Both the position numbers and the translations under genes were made by a program. DNA of 64,000 bases from Haloarchaeobius sp. FL176 (lineage in GTDB: Archaea; Halobacteriota; Halobacteria; Halobacteriales; Natrialbaceae), in assembly GCF_024609245.1 (NCBI RefSeq), contig NZ_JANJYH010000009.1, positions 62,001 to 126,000 of the forward strand, written 5' to 3'. This document shows, one piece after another, positions 1 through 7,032 of this stretch. How positions within the stretch are numbered: the first letter of the stretch is position 1; each line of letters begins with the position of its first letter. A model generated the notes under the pieces. The model was not told the DNA's origin and ran no database searches. It worked only from the letters and a program-made list of their open reading frames with translations.

Positions 1-2
1 TC

Positions 3-104
3 GGGTTCGCCGCTCGTGTCACCGACGACATCCGCGGGGTCCTGGGTCGCGAGCCCCGGGACCTCTCCTCGTTCGTCAGGGACCACCGGTCGGCCTGGTC
101 CTAG
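3..104 (+). CDS. NmrA-like NAD(P)-binding protein, C-terminal fragment
   Basis: This is an open frame from the left edge that ends at a TAG and gives 33 residues, GFAARVTDDI...FVRDHRSAWS. The ending, a short helix with a VTDD..R..GREPRDLSSFVRDH pattern, is what NmrA-like and NAD(P)-dependent azoreductase-type SDR proteins usually finish with. The N-terminal Rossmann domain lies outside the window, so the identification rests on a short tail. GC-rich third positions in this frame support it being coding. Whether the gene is intact upstream cannot be seen. Confidence 0.55.
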   Translation, partial: GFAARVTDDIRGVLGREPRDLSSFVRDHRSAWS

Positions 105-168
105 ACGGTGCAGCTCCAACCTCGCCGGGGCCTATCCAGTTCCACTGAATACCGCCCCGGCATACGTA

Positions 169-246
169 TTCGCCGGTTGTGTTCACTGTCTGTATTCATG
201 GCTTATGTTCAGTGCATACATTCATTGAGGTCATTCAGGGTTAGTT
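169..246 (+). repeat. 13-bp phased repeat array A (iteron-like)
   Basis: TTCA cores start at 182, 195, 208, 221 and 234, exactly 13 bases apart, with a weaker TTCG at 169 in the same phase. The repeat reads roughly TGTNTTCANTG. Perfect 13-bp spacing over five units is the arrangement of iterons, partition sites or multi-site operators. It is one of two such arrays upstream of parA. Confidence 0.75.
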
Positions 247-436
247 CGGGCGGCTAGTCTTGGTTGCTGGCTGTCTTGAACTGTCCCAATACTCGATAGT
301 CACTGGTTCGTGCCCGTACCTACGTTCAGTCGCTGTGAAGACGATGAACGATCGGACGTACAGTTGCCCAGTTCGCTCTTCCCCACAGTGAACACCGCCC
401 GTGTCACTGAATCAGCCACAGTATTTCACCCAACCA

Positions 437-540
437 TTCACGACAAACGTACACCACAACTATTCATTACTTGTGTTCAGTAGTTGTGTTCATTAGTCCC
501 ATTCACAAGATGTGTTCAGTAATTGTGCTCAAAGACTGGA
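437..540 (+). repeat. 13-bp phased repeat array B, just upstream of parA
   Basis: TTCA cores start at 463, 476, 489, 502 and 515, followed by CTCA at 528, all 13 bases apart. Another TTCA at 437 is two periods before 463. The consensus is about TTGTGTTCANTAG, which matches array A. An inverted copy, CACAGTGAACACC, lies between the arrays at 384-396. The array ends about 55 bp before the parA start, so it could be a ParA-system centromere and autoregulatory operator, or part of a replication origin. Confidence 0.78.
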
Positions 541-593
541 ACCACGAATGCGTCTGACGAACATTCAAGACGGACGGCTGTGATGGTGCGAGC

Positions 594-1469
594 ATGTTAG
601 CGTACTCGACGTACAGCGAGGCCGGCGGGGTCGGCAAGACGACGACCGCCGCCAACCTGGCTGTGGCCCACGCCCGTGCCGGACTGAAACCGCTCGTGGT
701 CCCCCTCGACCCGCAGGACGGCGATCTCTCCCGGCTGTTCGGCGTCGACGACCAGCGGACGGAATCGGTCGACAACATCGTCCGACACATGATCCGACGT
801 CCGAAGGGCGAGTTCGACGACCTCGTCCGGAGCGTCGAGGGCGTCGACATCGTCCCCGAACACAACATGCTCTCGGACCTGGCGGAGTACCTCCAGCGCG
901 AGAAAGACCAGGCCGAAGCGATGGGGGAGGCGTTCGGAATGCACGCCCAGCTGCTCCGCGTGCTGCGCGAGGCGGGCGTGCCGGACGAGTACGACGTGCT
1001 CATCTGCGACCCGCCCGCGACCGAGGGACCGCATCTCTACAACGCCATCCACGCGACCCGGTCGCTCGTCATCCCCGTGGAACCAAGTGCCAAAGGCCGC
1101 GCCGCGGTCGAGGGCCTCGAGTCCCTCGTCGCCGGCCTGGAGGACCAGCTGGAGGTCGACGTTGGCGTCCTCGGAGCAATCCCAATCGGGTTCAAGAACA
1201 CCCGCGACCAGCGCACCATCCTCGACGAGATACAGTACCCGATTCCCGAGGTCATCGGGGAGCGCGCGTCGCTGATGGAGGGCTGCTGGATGCAGCAGTG
1301 CTCCGCCTACCAGTACGTCCGGGCGCATCGCGACCGACAGCGGGACTACGAGATCGAGACCCTGGCCCAGTTCGACCGCATCGCCCGCCATCTCGAACGG
1401 GAGGTCGGACTCGAAGCGCCGAACCCGCCGGAACCCGGCGACGTCGAACACGAGGTGCTGACCGTATGA
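594..1469 (+). CDS. parA: ParA-family partition ATPase
   Basis: A 291-residue MinD/ParA/SIMIBI ATPase. The Walker A loop EAGGVGKTTTAANLA is at residues 9-23, the second switch region PLDPQDGDLS near residue 39, and a Walker B-like strand VLICDPPATEG lies in the middle. The usual KGG start of the deviant Walker A motif is AGG here, so the signature intermonomer lysine is absent. ParA proteins drive segregation of plasmids or chromosomes by cycling on DNA. The gene overlaps the next one by four bases (ATGA) and lies directly downstream of the phased repeat arrays, as expected for a partition locus. The start is the first in-frame ATG, and no clear TATA box was recognised. Confidence 0.9.
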   Translation: MLAYSTYSEAGGVGKTTTAANLAVAHARAGLKPLVVPLDPQDGDLSRLFGVDDQRTESVDNIVRHMIRRPKGEFDDLVRSVEGVDIVPEHNMLSDLAEYLQREKDQAEAMGEAFGMHAQLLRVLREAGVPDEYDVLICDPPATEGPHLYNAIHATRSLVIPVEPSAKGRAAVEGLESLVAGLEDQLEVDVGVLGAIPIGFKNTRDQRTILDEIQYPIPEVIGERASLMEGCWMQQCSAYQYVRAHRDRQRDYEIETLAQFDRIARHLEREVGLEAPNPPEPGDVEHEVLTV

Positions 1470-1876
1470 CGGGAATGAAAGAAGGAGCAGGCGAGGACCC
1501 CTTCGCGGAGCCCTCGTCGGACGACGGCGATACGTCGTCCACTTCGACCACAGAATCAACGACGAAGTCGAGCGACGATGGTTCCTCGTCGACGTCAGCC
1601 GGTAGCGCTGGTGGGTCGGGCCGTCGGACGATGCAGATCCCGTACAAGTTCCGGCGCGACGGGGTTCAGGATGGGCGCGACCGAGTCCCGCTGTTCCTCA
1701 AGCCGGACACGAAGAGTGCAGAACGCGATGCCCTCCGTGAGCTAGAGGAGCGCTTCGACGCGGATGTCTCCCTTACGGACCTCCGCGAGGCCCTGATGAT
1801 GGTCGGACTCGAGCACCTCGACGAGGTCGAGGGCGAGCTGGAGGAGTGGGGCTACGGGATGACGTTCGAGGAGTAG
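1466..1876 (+). CDS. Small ParA-linked protein, candidate partition-site binder
   Basis: A 136-residue protein whose ATG overlaps the parA stop (ATGA), so the two are almost certainly co-translated. Residues 1-50 are a low-complexity, Ser/Thr/Asp-rich linker. The rest (about 55-136) is a compact, charged domain with a predicted strand (RVPLFLKPDT) followed by helices (SAERDALRELEERF and VSLTDLREALMMVGLEHLDEV). A strand followed by two helices would suit a ribbon-helix-helix or other small DNA-binding fold, but I do not recognise a named family. The position suggests it is the adaptor or centromere-binding partner of ParA. That role is inferred from context. Confidence 0.75.
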   Translation: MTGMKEGAGEDPFAEPSSDDGDTSSTSTTESTTKSSDDGSSSTSAGSAGGSGRRTMQIPYKFRRDGVQDGRDRVPLFLKPDTKSAERDALRELEERFDADVSLTDLREALMMVGLEHLDEVEGELEEWGYGMTFEE

Positions 1877-2056
1877 CCTGTTCAGACGGAGCCCCCGAAT
1901 AAATGAACGGTATATCGCGATATGGAGAGTTGGGGCTGTAGTTGCGAATAGCCCCCAAGTCGTGCATGGGATTTGGGCCAGTTTCCTCCTCTCGGCTGGT
2001 CAACGTCCGGGAAAGCCGGGCACGACGGCGGCATAAGCTGACAACTCCCCGTCTTG

Positions 2057-2152
2057 GGACACAACCTCGCGGACTTCCGCCGCACGTGGGAGATCGTCGA
2101 ACTCGTCCGCAAGTTCGTCTCCCCTAAAGACATTACCGAGAAGAAGATCTGA
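2057..2152 (+). pseudogene. Possible C-terminal gene remnant
   Basis: A 31-codon stretch ending in TGA reads GHNLADFRRTWEIVEL...DITEKKI. It has protein-like composition (an amphipathic helix, then a charged tail) but no start codon or upstream continuation. I do not recognise the parent family. It may be chance. Confidence 0.22.
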
Positions 2153-2474
2153 GATTTGCTCGACGAACGTACTGGCCATAGGTTGAGTCCTGCGTGATAG
2201 CTGTTCAGACAGGCCCCAGCGGCAAGTGAGAGAAAGAGAAAGGGCTCCGCTATCCGACACCGCTTCTTCGGAGTGACTTGCCCACGCTTAATGACTGTTT
2301 GAGAGGGGTTTCGAGTACCTACTGTGTAGAGTCACTGAAACGAACTTTTCCCTGATTGGTGCTTCCTGCTGTCTGAATCGACCAATCCCTCCGCGTGTAC
2401 TGCTGGAATAAGTTAATAACTCAAACCAAATCCATTATTAACACAATATTAATATTTGGACTCTTTTAGCAGTT

Positions 2475-2487
2475 ATTTTAATAAATA
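2475..2487 (+). promoter_or_regulatory. TATA element of the CDF gene
   Basis: A TTTTAATAAATAG stretch lies 23-35 bases before the ATG at 2510, the distance expected for an archaeal TATA box giving a nearly leaderless transcript. Confidence 0.5.
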
Positions 2488-2509
2488 GGGTGAGCCCATA
2501 TGATGGTAG

Positions 2510-3451
2510 ATGAGCGAACACGAGTCGACGCACGCTCACGACGGTTCGTACGACGGGCGTAGACACGGACAAGGTGGCTCGTCCACGAGCAGTCGGAAGC
2601 TGGCCGCCGTCTCCGTCATCAACCTCCTCGGCTTCCTCGCCGAACTTGCCGGCGGCATGCTGTTCGGGTCGGTCGCGCTGCTTAGCGACGCCTTCCATAT
2701 GCTGTTCGACGCGCTAGCGTACGTGATGGCGTTCGCCGCCGCATACGTGGCCGACCACTACGGCGACGGAGAGGAGTGGTCGTATGGCCTTCACCGACTG
2801 GAGCCCTTCGCTGCCTTCCTCAACGGCGTCCTGCTGTTGCCGATGGTCGGGTTTATCCTCTGGGAGTCCTACCAGCGGTTCCTCACGCCCATCGAGATCG
2901 GAACGGGGCCAACGTTGGCGATTGCGTTCGGTGGGCTGCTCGTCAACGTCGGGTCGGTGTACGTCCTACAAGGCGGGGAGATGAGTCTCAACGAGCGCGG
3001 CGCGTTCTATCACCTGCTCGGCGATGCCGGCGGCTCGATTGCCGTCATCGTTTCCACGGTCGTCATCGAGGTGACCGGCATCAGAATCGTCGACCCCATC
3101 ACGGCCGCCCTCATCGCCGTCGTCGTGACGTTGTCGGCCCTGAAGGTGCTGGGCGGGAGCGGAGCCATCTTCTTCCACCGGACGCCGTTCGGCACGGACG
3201 AGATCCGAACGCATCTCCTCGGTGTCGAGGGCGTTGAGGCTGTCGACGACCTGCACGCGTGGCAGATCTGCAGCCAGATCACCGTGGCCACCACGCACGT
3301 TGAGACCGATGTGGACACGATGGCAGAGGCCGAGGACGTGACGCGGCGCATCCACGAGGAACTCGCCCACCACGGCGTTGACCACGCCACCGTCGAACTC
3401 TGTCCGGCGTACGACGACCGCAGCACCCACCTCAACCACCACACCCACTAA
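2510..3451 (+). CDS. Cation diffusion facilitator (Zn/Cd-type) exporter
   Basis: A 313-residue CDF-family membrane protein that exports divalent metal in exchange for protons. The N-terminus is His-rich (HESTHAHD...GRRHG). Six membrane segments run from about residue 30 to 215, and a cytoplasmic C-terminal domain contains DDLHAWQI. The metal-site signatures HMLFD in TM2 and HLLGD in TM5 both fit HxxxD, the pattern associated with Zn/Cd transporters. The C-terminal tail is also His-rich. A TATA box lies 23-35 bases upstream. Two small SpoIIAA-like genes follow with 2-bp gaps, so all three probably form one operon. Confidence 0.92.
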   Translation: MSEHESTHAHDGSYDGRRHGQGGSSTSSRKLAAVSVINLLGFLAELAGGMLFGSVALLSDAFHMLFDALAYVMAFAAAYVADHYGDGEEWSYGLHRLEPFAAFLNGVLLLPMVGFILWESYQRFLTPIEIGTGPTLAIAFGGLLVNVGSVYVLQGGEMSLNERGAFYHLLGDAGGSIAVIVSTVVIEVTGIRIVDPITAALIAVVVTLSALKVLGGSGAIFFHRTPFGTDEIRTHLLGVEGVEAVDDLHAWQICSQITVATTHVETDVDTMAEAEDVTRRIHEELAHHGVDHATVELCPAYDDRSTHLNHHTH

Positions 3452-3453
3452 CG

Positions 3454-3837
3454 ATGATGCGAGTCACGGAGATCGACGGGAACATCGTCTATACCGAACT
3501 CACGACCGATGCGAGTGCCGCGGACTTGGAAGAGTCCTCCGAGCGGGTGATGGACGTCGCCGAGGAACACGACACGGTTCACGTCTACGAACGTGTCCGT
3601 CTCTCCGGTACGAACTATCTCTCGATGCACACGAAGGCTTCGGGCGACCTCAAGCATGGGGAGATTGATGATCTGGGGCGAATCGTCGCCGTTGGAGGCG
3701 GGGTCTGGATGAATCTCTTCGTGACGCTCTGGGAGATCCCAGTATGGCCGCTGTCTCCCGACGAGATTCGGCACCTCCACCAGAACAGAGGGAAAACGCA
3801 GAGGAGTGGATCAAATCTAGCGGGTAGTAAACAGTAA
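3454..3837 (+). CDS. SpoIIAA-like (STAS-type) protein 1
   Basis: A 127-residue cytosolic protein resembling the SpoIIAA-like/DUF3478 family: an N-terminal strand-rich half (VTEIDGNIVYTELTTDAS), a TVHVYERV strand, then a GRIVAVGG...W segment and a final WPLSPDEIRHL. Members are of unclear function and are thought to bind lipids or small hydrophobic ligands. Two adjacent ATGs (3454 and 3457) could start translation, 2-5 bases after the CDF stop. It is clearly related to the next gene, sharing the TVHVYE and P-DE-R patterns. Confidence 0.6.
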   Translation: MMRVTEIDGNIVYTELTTDASAADLEESSERVMDVAEEHDTVHVYERVRLSGTNYLSMHTKASGDLKHGEIDDLGRIVAVGGGVWMNLFVTLWEIPVWPLSPDEIRHLHQNRGKTQRSGSNLAGSKQ

Positions 3838-3839
3838 TT

Positions 3840-4316
3840 ATGACCACCAATTCTGACACCGAGTTCACGGCTACGGGACGGACGAGTTCCTCCATGTTCG
3901 AGACTCTTGAGGCGACCCGCGACGATGTCGTCGCAGTTCGGATGGGGCGAGGCACGCCCGGCGGGTATCGGGAGTTCTACGACCTCCTCGTCGAGAAGAC
4001 CGACGAGTACGGGACGGTACACGTCTACGAGGAGACGACGGGGTGGAAGCTGGCGACGTATCTCTCGCACCTGCACGGCATCGTCCCCGACCTGCGAACC
4101 GGGCCGGATTTCGATATCGGCCGCTACGCCGCTGTCGGTGATTCACGCTGGGCGAAGCTCCTCTATCACCAGTGGCGGGCCATCGCCCCCATCTGGCCGG
4201 TCGCCCCGGACGAGATGCGCTACTACGAACTGCAGGAACGCCGCCGAGCCCTTGACTGGGTGACGGCGGGTAATGCCAACCCTGATGGGGAAACCATTCG
4301 CCCCTCCAACCGGTGA
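3840..4316 (+). CDS. SpoIIAA-like (STAS-type) protein 2
   Basis: A 158-residue paralogue of the preceding protein. Shared landmarks are TVHVYEETTGW (against TVHVYERVRLS), RYAAVGDSRWAKLLYHQWRAIAPIWP (against RIVAVGGGVWMNLFVTLWEIPVWP, aligned by eye) and a PDEMRYY/PDEIRHL ending. It has an extra N-terminal 20 residues and a longer charged tail. The gap to its neighbour is 2 bp, so they are likely co-transcribed with the CDF exporter. Function is unknown. A role in metal-stress or envelope response is inferred only from context. Confidence 0.6.
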   Translation: MTTNSDTEFTATGRTSSSMFETLEATRDDVVAVRMGRGTPGGYREFYDLLVEKTDEYGTVHVYEETTGWKLATYLSHLHGIVPDLRTGPDFDIGRYAAVGDSRWAKLLYHQWRAIAPIWPVAPDEMRYYELQERRRALDWVTAGNANPDGETIRPSNR

Positions 4317-4348
4317 TCGCAGCCGTTCCCCAGCGATTTTGAAATAGC

Positions 4349-4365
4349 GTTGAACACCGTTCAAC
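4349..4365. promoter_or_regulatory. Perfect palindrome, probable operator
   Basis: GTTGAAC-ACC-GTTCAAC is a perfect 7-bp inverted repeat with a 3-bp spacer. It ends 7 bases before the ATG of a short ORF, where a bound repressor would block transcription initiation. The dyad size suits a dimeric winged-helix regulator such as an ArsR or TrmB type. No such regulator lies immediately beside it. Confidence 0.55.
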
Positions 4366-4372
4366 CGTGACT

Positions 4373-4522
4373 ATGGCCTCGGATCGGTTCTTCCTCACCG
4401 CACTCCTCGCCGATGTTGCCCTGATCATCGGATTCTGGAAACCCGCACGACGCGAGGCGCAGCGCCGGCTCTCCGGCCCTATCTTACGGGAGCAGGACGT
4501 CTGCAGTCAGGAAGCACATTAG
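4373..4522 (+). CDS. Short hydrophobic ORF, possibly a truncated gene start
   Basis: A 49-codon frame beginning MASDRFFLTALLADVALIIG, one predicted membrane helix followed by a basic, then mixed segment. It sits directly behind the palindrome at 4349-4365, so it may be a real regulated small membrane protein or the 5' remnant of a longer transporter gene cut off by rearrangement. I recognise no family. Confidence 0.3.
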   Translation: MASDRFFLTALLADVALIIGFWKPARREAQRRLSGPILREQDVCSQEAH

Positions 4523-4767
4523 TTTCCCGTGCATGTGTAAAGAAATGTCCGACATTAGCCGGCATCACAAGGGCCGCTGGCGGACGACCACGGCATCCAG
4601 ACCCAGGCAGAGACTCGGATAAGAGGTTCTCCCACCCGGGGTGGGCTGATGGGTGCCTCGTAGGTACTCGGAGGACTGTCACGTCAGCCATCCGCTTCGG
4701 TTACCGCTTCCGGGACCGCTCACCGTTGCCACTCGCGGCTGCAACATTCCTGCTGGCCTCTACGTCC

Positions 4768-5244
4768 TTACTCCCCACCGGCTGGCAGGTTATCGTAACG
4801 TTGGTAGGCCACGTCCTCCGCGTCGAGTGCACGTGCCGTCTGGTCCACACCGGCGGGAACATCGAGCCCGATGCCGTCGATGTGGTCCTGGTCGTTTTCT
4901 GTCGGCTCGAGTTCCCAGTGAGCCCGCAGACGCATCGACCCGTTATCCTGTGCCCAGCCCCGGACGTGTGTCTGCCACCACCCGTACTCGTGGTGACCAA
5001 CCTCGCGGCGCTCGTACGTGATTCGCGCCAGGTTCAGGTCCTCGCCCCGCTTGTTGTACGAGAACTCCCAGTTGGGCGCGAAGTGCTGGCGGCCAAGCGC
5101 CGCCTGCACCTCGTCGAAATCTCCCGACACGACCAGTGCCGGCCCGCTGTGCTCCTGCTTGGTGGCCACGGCTCGCCGGAAGTCGCGGTAGAACGTGCGG
5201 AGCGCGTCCCAGAGCGCGTGTCCGATCGTCGTCGGATGGCTCAT
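4768..5244 (-). CDS. Hypothetical haloarchaeal protein, 158 aa
   Basis: A soluble, acidic 158-residue protein with no motif I can assign. The N-terminal half (ALWDALRTFYRDFRRAVAT) is helical. The middle is rich in aromatic residues (PNWEFSYNKR, HHEYGWWQTHVRGW), and the C-terminal half has strand-like WELEPTEND. Coding bias in this frame and the start at the first ATG after an AT-rich patch (around 5250-5280) support it as real. It stands alone on the minus strand between two accessory segments, so it may be horizontally acquired. A GC-rich inverted sequence at 4632-4646 (CCACCC/GGGTGGG-like) lies beyond its 3' end and could help terminate it. Confidence 0.65.
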   Translation of the reverse strand: MSHPTTIGHALWDALRTFYRDFRRAVATKQEHSGPALVVSGDFDEVQAALGRQHFAPNWEFSYNKRGEDLNLARITYERREVGHHEYGWWQTHVRGWAQDNGSMRLRAHWELEPTENDQDHIDGIGLDVPAGVDQTARALDAEDVAYQRYDNLPAGGE

Positions 5245-5298
5245 GGATAAGTTAGTCCACTCGCCAAGCTATTGAATATATGCAGTGGACATCTGGCG

Positions 5299-5507
5299 GT
5301 GTTCAGATAAGGACGAAAACTGGTTCGGCGCGCTCAGCACAACAGGCGGTAATCCTGGCAGATTGAAAGGGCGAAGCGTCTCGGTAAACCCCGGCGACGT
5401 AAGTACGAGAGCGAGCAACGCAAGCGAACACGCGCAACGAGTCGGGGGAGCCGAGACCGCCAAGGGCATTCAGCTGCTCCACCACTACAAACTGCTTATC
5501 TGAACAC
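5299..5507. mobile_element. MITE-like element with 13-bp terminal inverted repeats
   Basis: GTGTTCAGATAAG at 5299-5311 is exactly matched in inverted orientation by CTTATCTGAACAC at 5495-5507, bounding 209 bp with no credible gene. From memory, ends of this type resemble haloarchaeal IS6-family elements (ISH14/ISH15-like), so this is probably a non-autonomous derivative. The 8 bases flanking each end (ATCTGGCG and TACCCGTA) do not match, so no target duplication is evident. Confidence 0.6.
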
Positions 5508-5529
5508 TACCCGTACGTAGGCCCACACG

Positions 5530-5538
5530 TATAAATAA
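5530..5538 (+). promoter_or_regulatory. TATA box of the KaiC-like gene
   Basis: TATAAATAA is 23-31 bases upstream of the ATG at 5561, the right spacing for a leaderless transcript from that ATG. It argues against the in-frame GTG at 5546. The box lies just outside the right end of the MITE-like element. Confidence 0.6.
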
Positions 5539-5560
5539 CATTGACGTGATAACTACGCGC

Positions 5561-7003
5561 ATGAACTCCTCATCCGGGACGAAAGTAACCTCCGGAGTGA
5601 CGGGTCTCGACGACATACTCCACGGGGGGCTGCCTTCGGGACAGGCGACTATCGTCTCCGGTGGCCCGGGGTCCGGCAAGACCATCCTCGCACTCCAGTT
5701 CCTCGCAGCTGGTGCTTCCGGCCTGTACATCGGGTTCGAGGAGCGGGAGGTCGCGATCAGGGAGAACGCCGCTGGGCTCGGCATCGACCTCTCGGACGTG
5801 ACGGTGCTGGACCTGAGCGCGGAGGGGGAGCGCTTCTTCGACAACGACTCGTACACGCTCTTCGAGGCCGACGAGGTCGAAGGCGAAGGGATGCTCGAGC
5901 GCATCGCCTCGGCCATAGACGAGCAGGAGTACGACCGCCTCGTGATCGACCCGCTCTCGGAGCTCCGGGCACTCCTGCCGGACAATTTCCAGTTCCGTCG
6001 CAACATCTCCTCCCTGTTCAACGAGCTGGCCGAGCGCGGCGTGACGACGGTCTGCACCGTTCAGCAGTCGGCTGACGGGCGGAGTTCGGACCTGAAGTTC
6101 CTGGGTAACACCACCGTCGAGATATACCGGACGGCCAACCGCCGGACAGTGGAGATAACGAAGTACCGTGGGTCGGGGTTCGCCGGCGGCGAGCACACGT
6201 TCAGAATCCAGGGCGGAACCGGGGCTCGCGTCTACCCGAAGCTCGTTCCCGGCGACCACTACCGTGAACACGACCGGGACCAGCTCTCCTCCGGCATCGA
6301 CCCGTTGGACGACCTCATCGGTGGCGGCCTCGAACGCGGCTCGGTGACGGTTATCTCCGGTCCCTCCGGGGTCGGAAAAACGACGACGGCGTCCCAGTTC
6401 CTGCAGGCCGCCGCTGCAGACGGCCAGCGCGCGCTCATCTATCTCTTCGAGGAGCTGGCCCCCGACTACCTTCACCGGGCAGACTCCTTGGACATGGACG
6501 TCCGGGACCTCCTCGAGGCAGACCAACTGGAGGTCGAGGAGGTCGAGCCGCTATCTCTGAGTCCCGACGAGTTCTCGTCCCACGTCCGCGGGGCCGTCGA
6601 GGAGCGCGACGTGGAGTTCATCGTACTCGATGGCATCGCGGGATACCGGCAGTCCCTCCGGGGCGACGACTCCCAGGCGATGCTCACCCGTGAGCTCCAC
6701 TCACTCTGTCGGTACTGCAAGCGAATGGGCGTCAGTGTCGTGCTCATCGAAGAGATCAGCGCGGTGACTGGGGAGTTCTCGCCCACGGACAACAAGATAA
6801 GCTATCTCGCGGACAACATCGTCTTCCTCCGGTACCTCGAACTCGGCGGTGACATCCACAAGGCCATCGGGGTGCTCAAGAAACGGTACAGCGACTTCGA
6901 GAGTACACCCCGCGAGCTGTCGATAGACTCGACAGGACTCGCGGTCGGGTCGCCGCTCACCGGCTACCGTGGGCTCCTCACTGGAACCGTGGAGGAGCCG
7001 TGA
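5561..7003 (+). CDS. KaiC-like double RecA-domain ATPase
   Basis: A 480-residue protein with two KaiC/RadA-type ATPase domains. The first has Walker A GGPGSGKT near residue 34. The second has GPSGVGKT near residue 270, after a linker. Each is introduced by the typical GLDDILHGGLPSG/PLDDLIGGGLERG segment. Haloarchaea carry many such proteins, which act in signal transduction and are not part of a true KaiABC clock. The start at 5561 is chosen because of the TATA box 23-31 bases upstream. The LOV histidine kinase gene follows after about 30 bp on the same strand, suggesting a functional pair. Confidence 0.88.
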   Translation: MNSSSGTKVTSGVTGLDDILHGGLPSGQATIVSGGPGSGKTILALQFLAAGASGLYIGFEEREVAIRENAAGLGIDLSDVTVLDLSAEGERFFDNDSYTLFEADEVEGEGMLERIASAIDEQEYDRLVIDPLSELRALLPDNFQFRRNISSLFNELAERGVTTVCTVQQSADGRSSDLKFLGNTTVEIYRTANRRTVEITKYRGSGFAGGEHTFRIQGGTGARVYPKLVPGDHYREHDRDQLSSGIDPLDDLIGGGLERGSVTVISGPSGVGKTTTASQFLQAAAADGQRALIYLFEELAPDYLHRADSLDMDVRDLLEADQLEVEEVEPLSLSPDEFSSHVRGAVEERDVEFIVLDGIAGYRQSLRGDDSQAMLTRELHSLCRYCKRMGVSVVLIEEISAVTGEFSPTDNKISYLADNIVFLRYLELGGDIHKAIGVLKKRYSDFESTPRELSIDSTGLAVGSPLTGYRGLLTGTVEEP

Positions 7004-7032
7004 ACGACCACTAATACGATGAAGGACCAAGG

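Larger units (their letters stand above)
1877..2509. other. Gene-poor region between the par locus and the CDF gene
   Basis: About 630 bp without a convincing complete gene. It holds a 12-bp palindrome, ATATCGCGATAT, at 1912-1923, two copies of CTGTTCAGAC (1878-1887 and 2201-2210) followed by similar C-rich sequence, and a short gene-like tail at 2057-2152. From about 2410 to 2490 it becomes very AT-rich and contains the CDF promoter. The mix of short repeats and fragments suggests old insertions or deletions. Confidence 0.5.

Noticed and set aside
5285-5503. 72-codon ORF across the MITE-like element
   Set aside because: It reads through both inverted ends and has no protein-like pattern, so it is chance coding in a short transposon-derived unit.
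5495-5520. 8-bp target duplication at the MITE ends
   Set aside because: Flanking octamers ATCTGGCG and TACCCGTA differ, so duplication is not supported.
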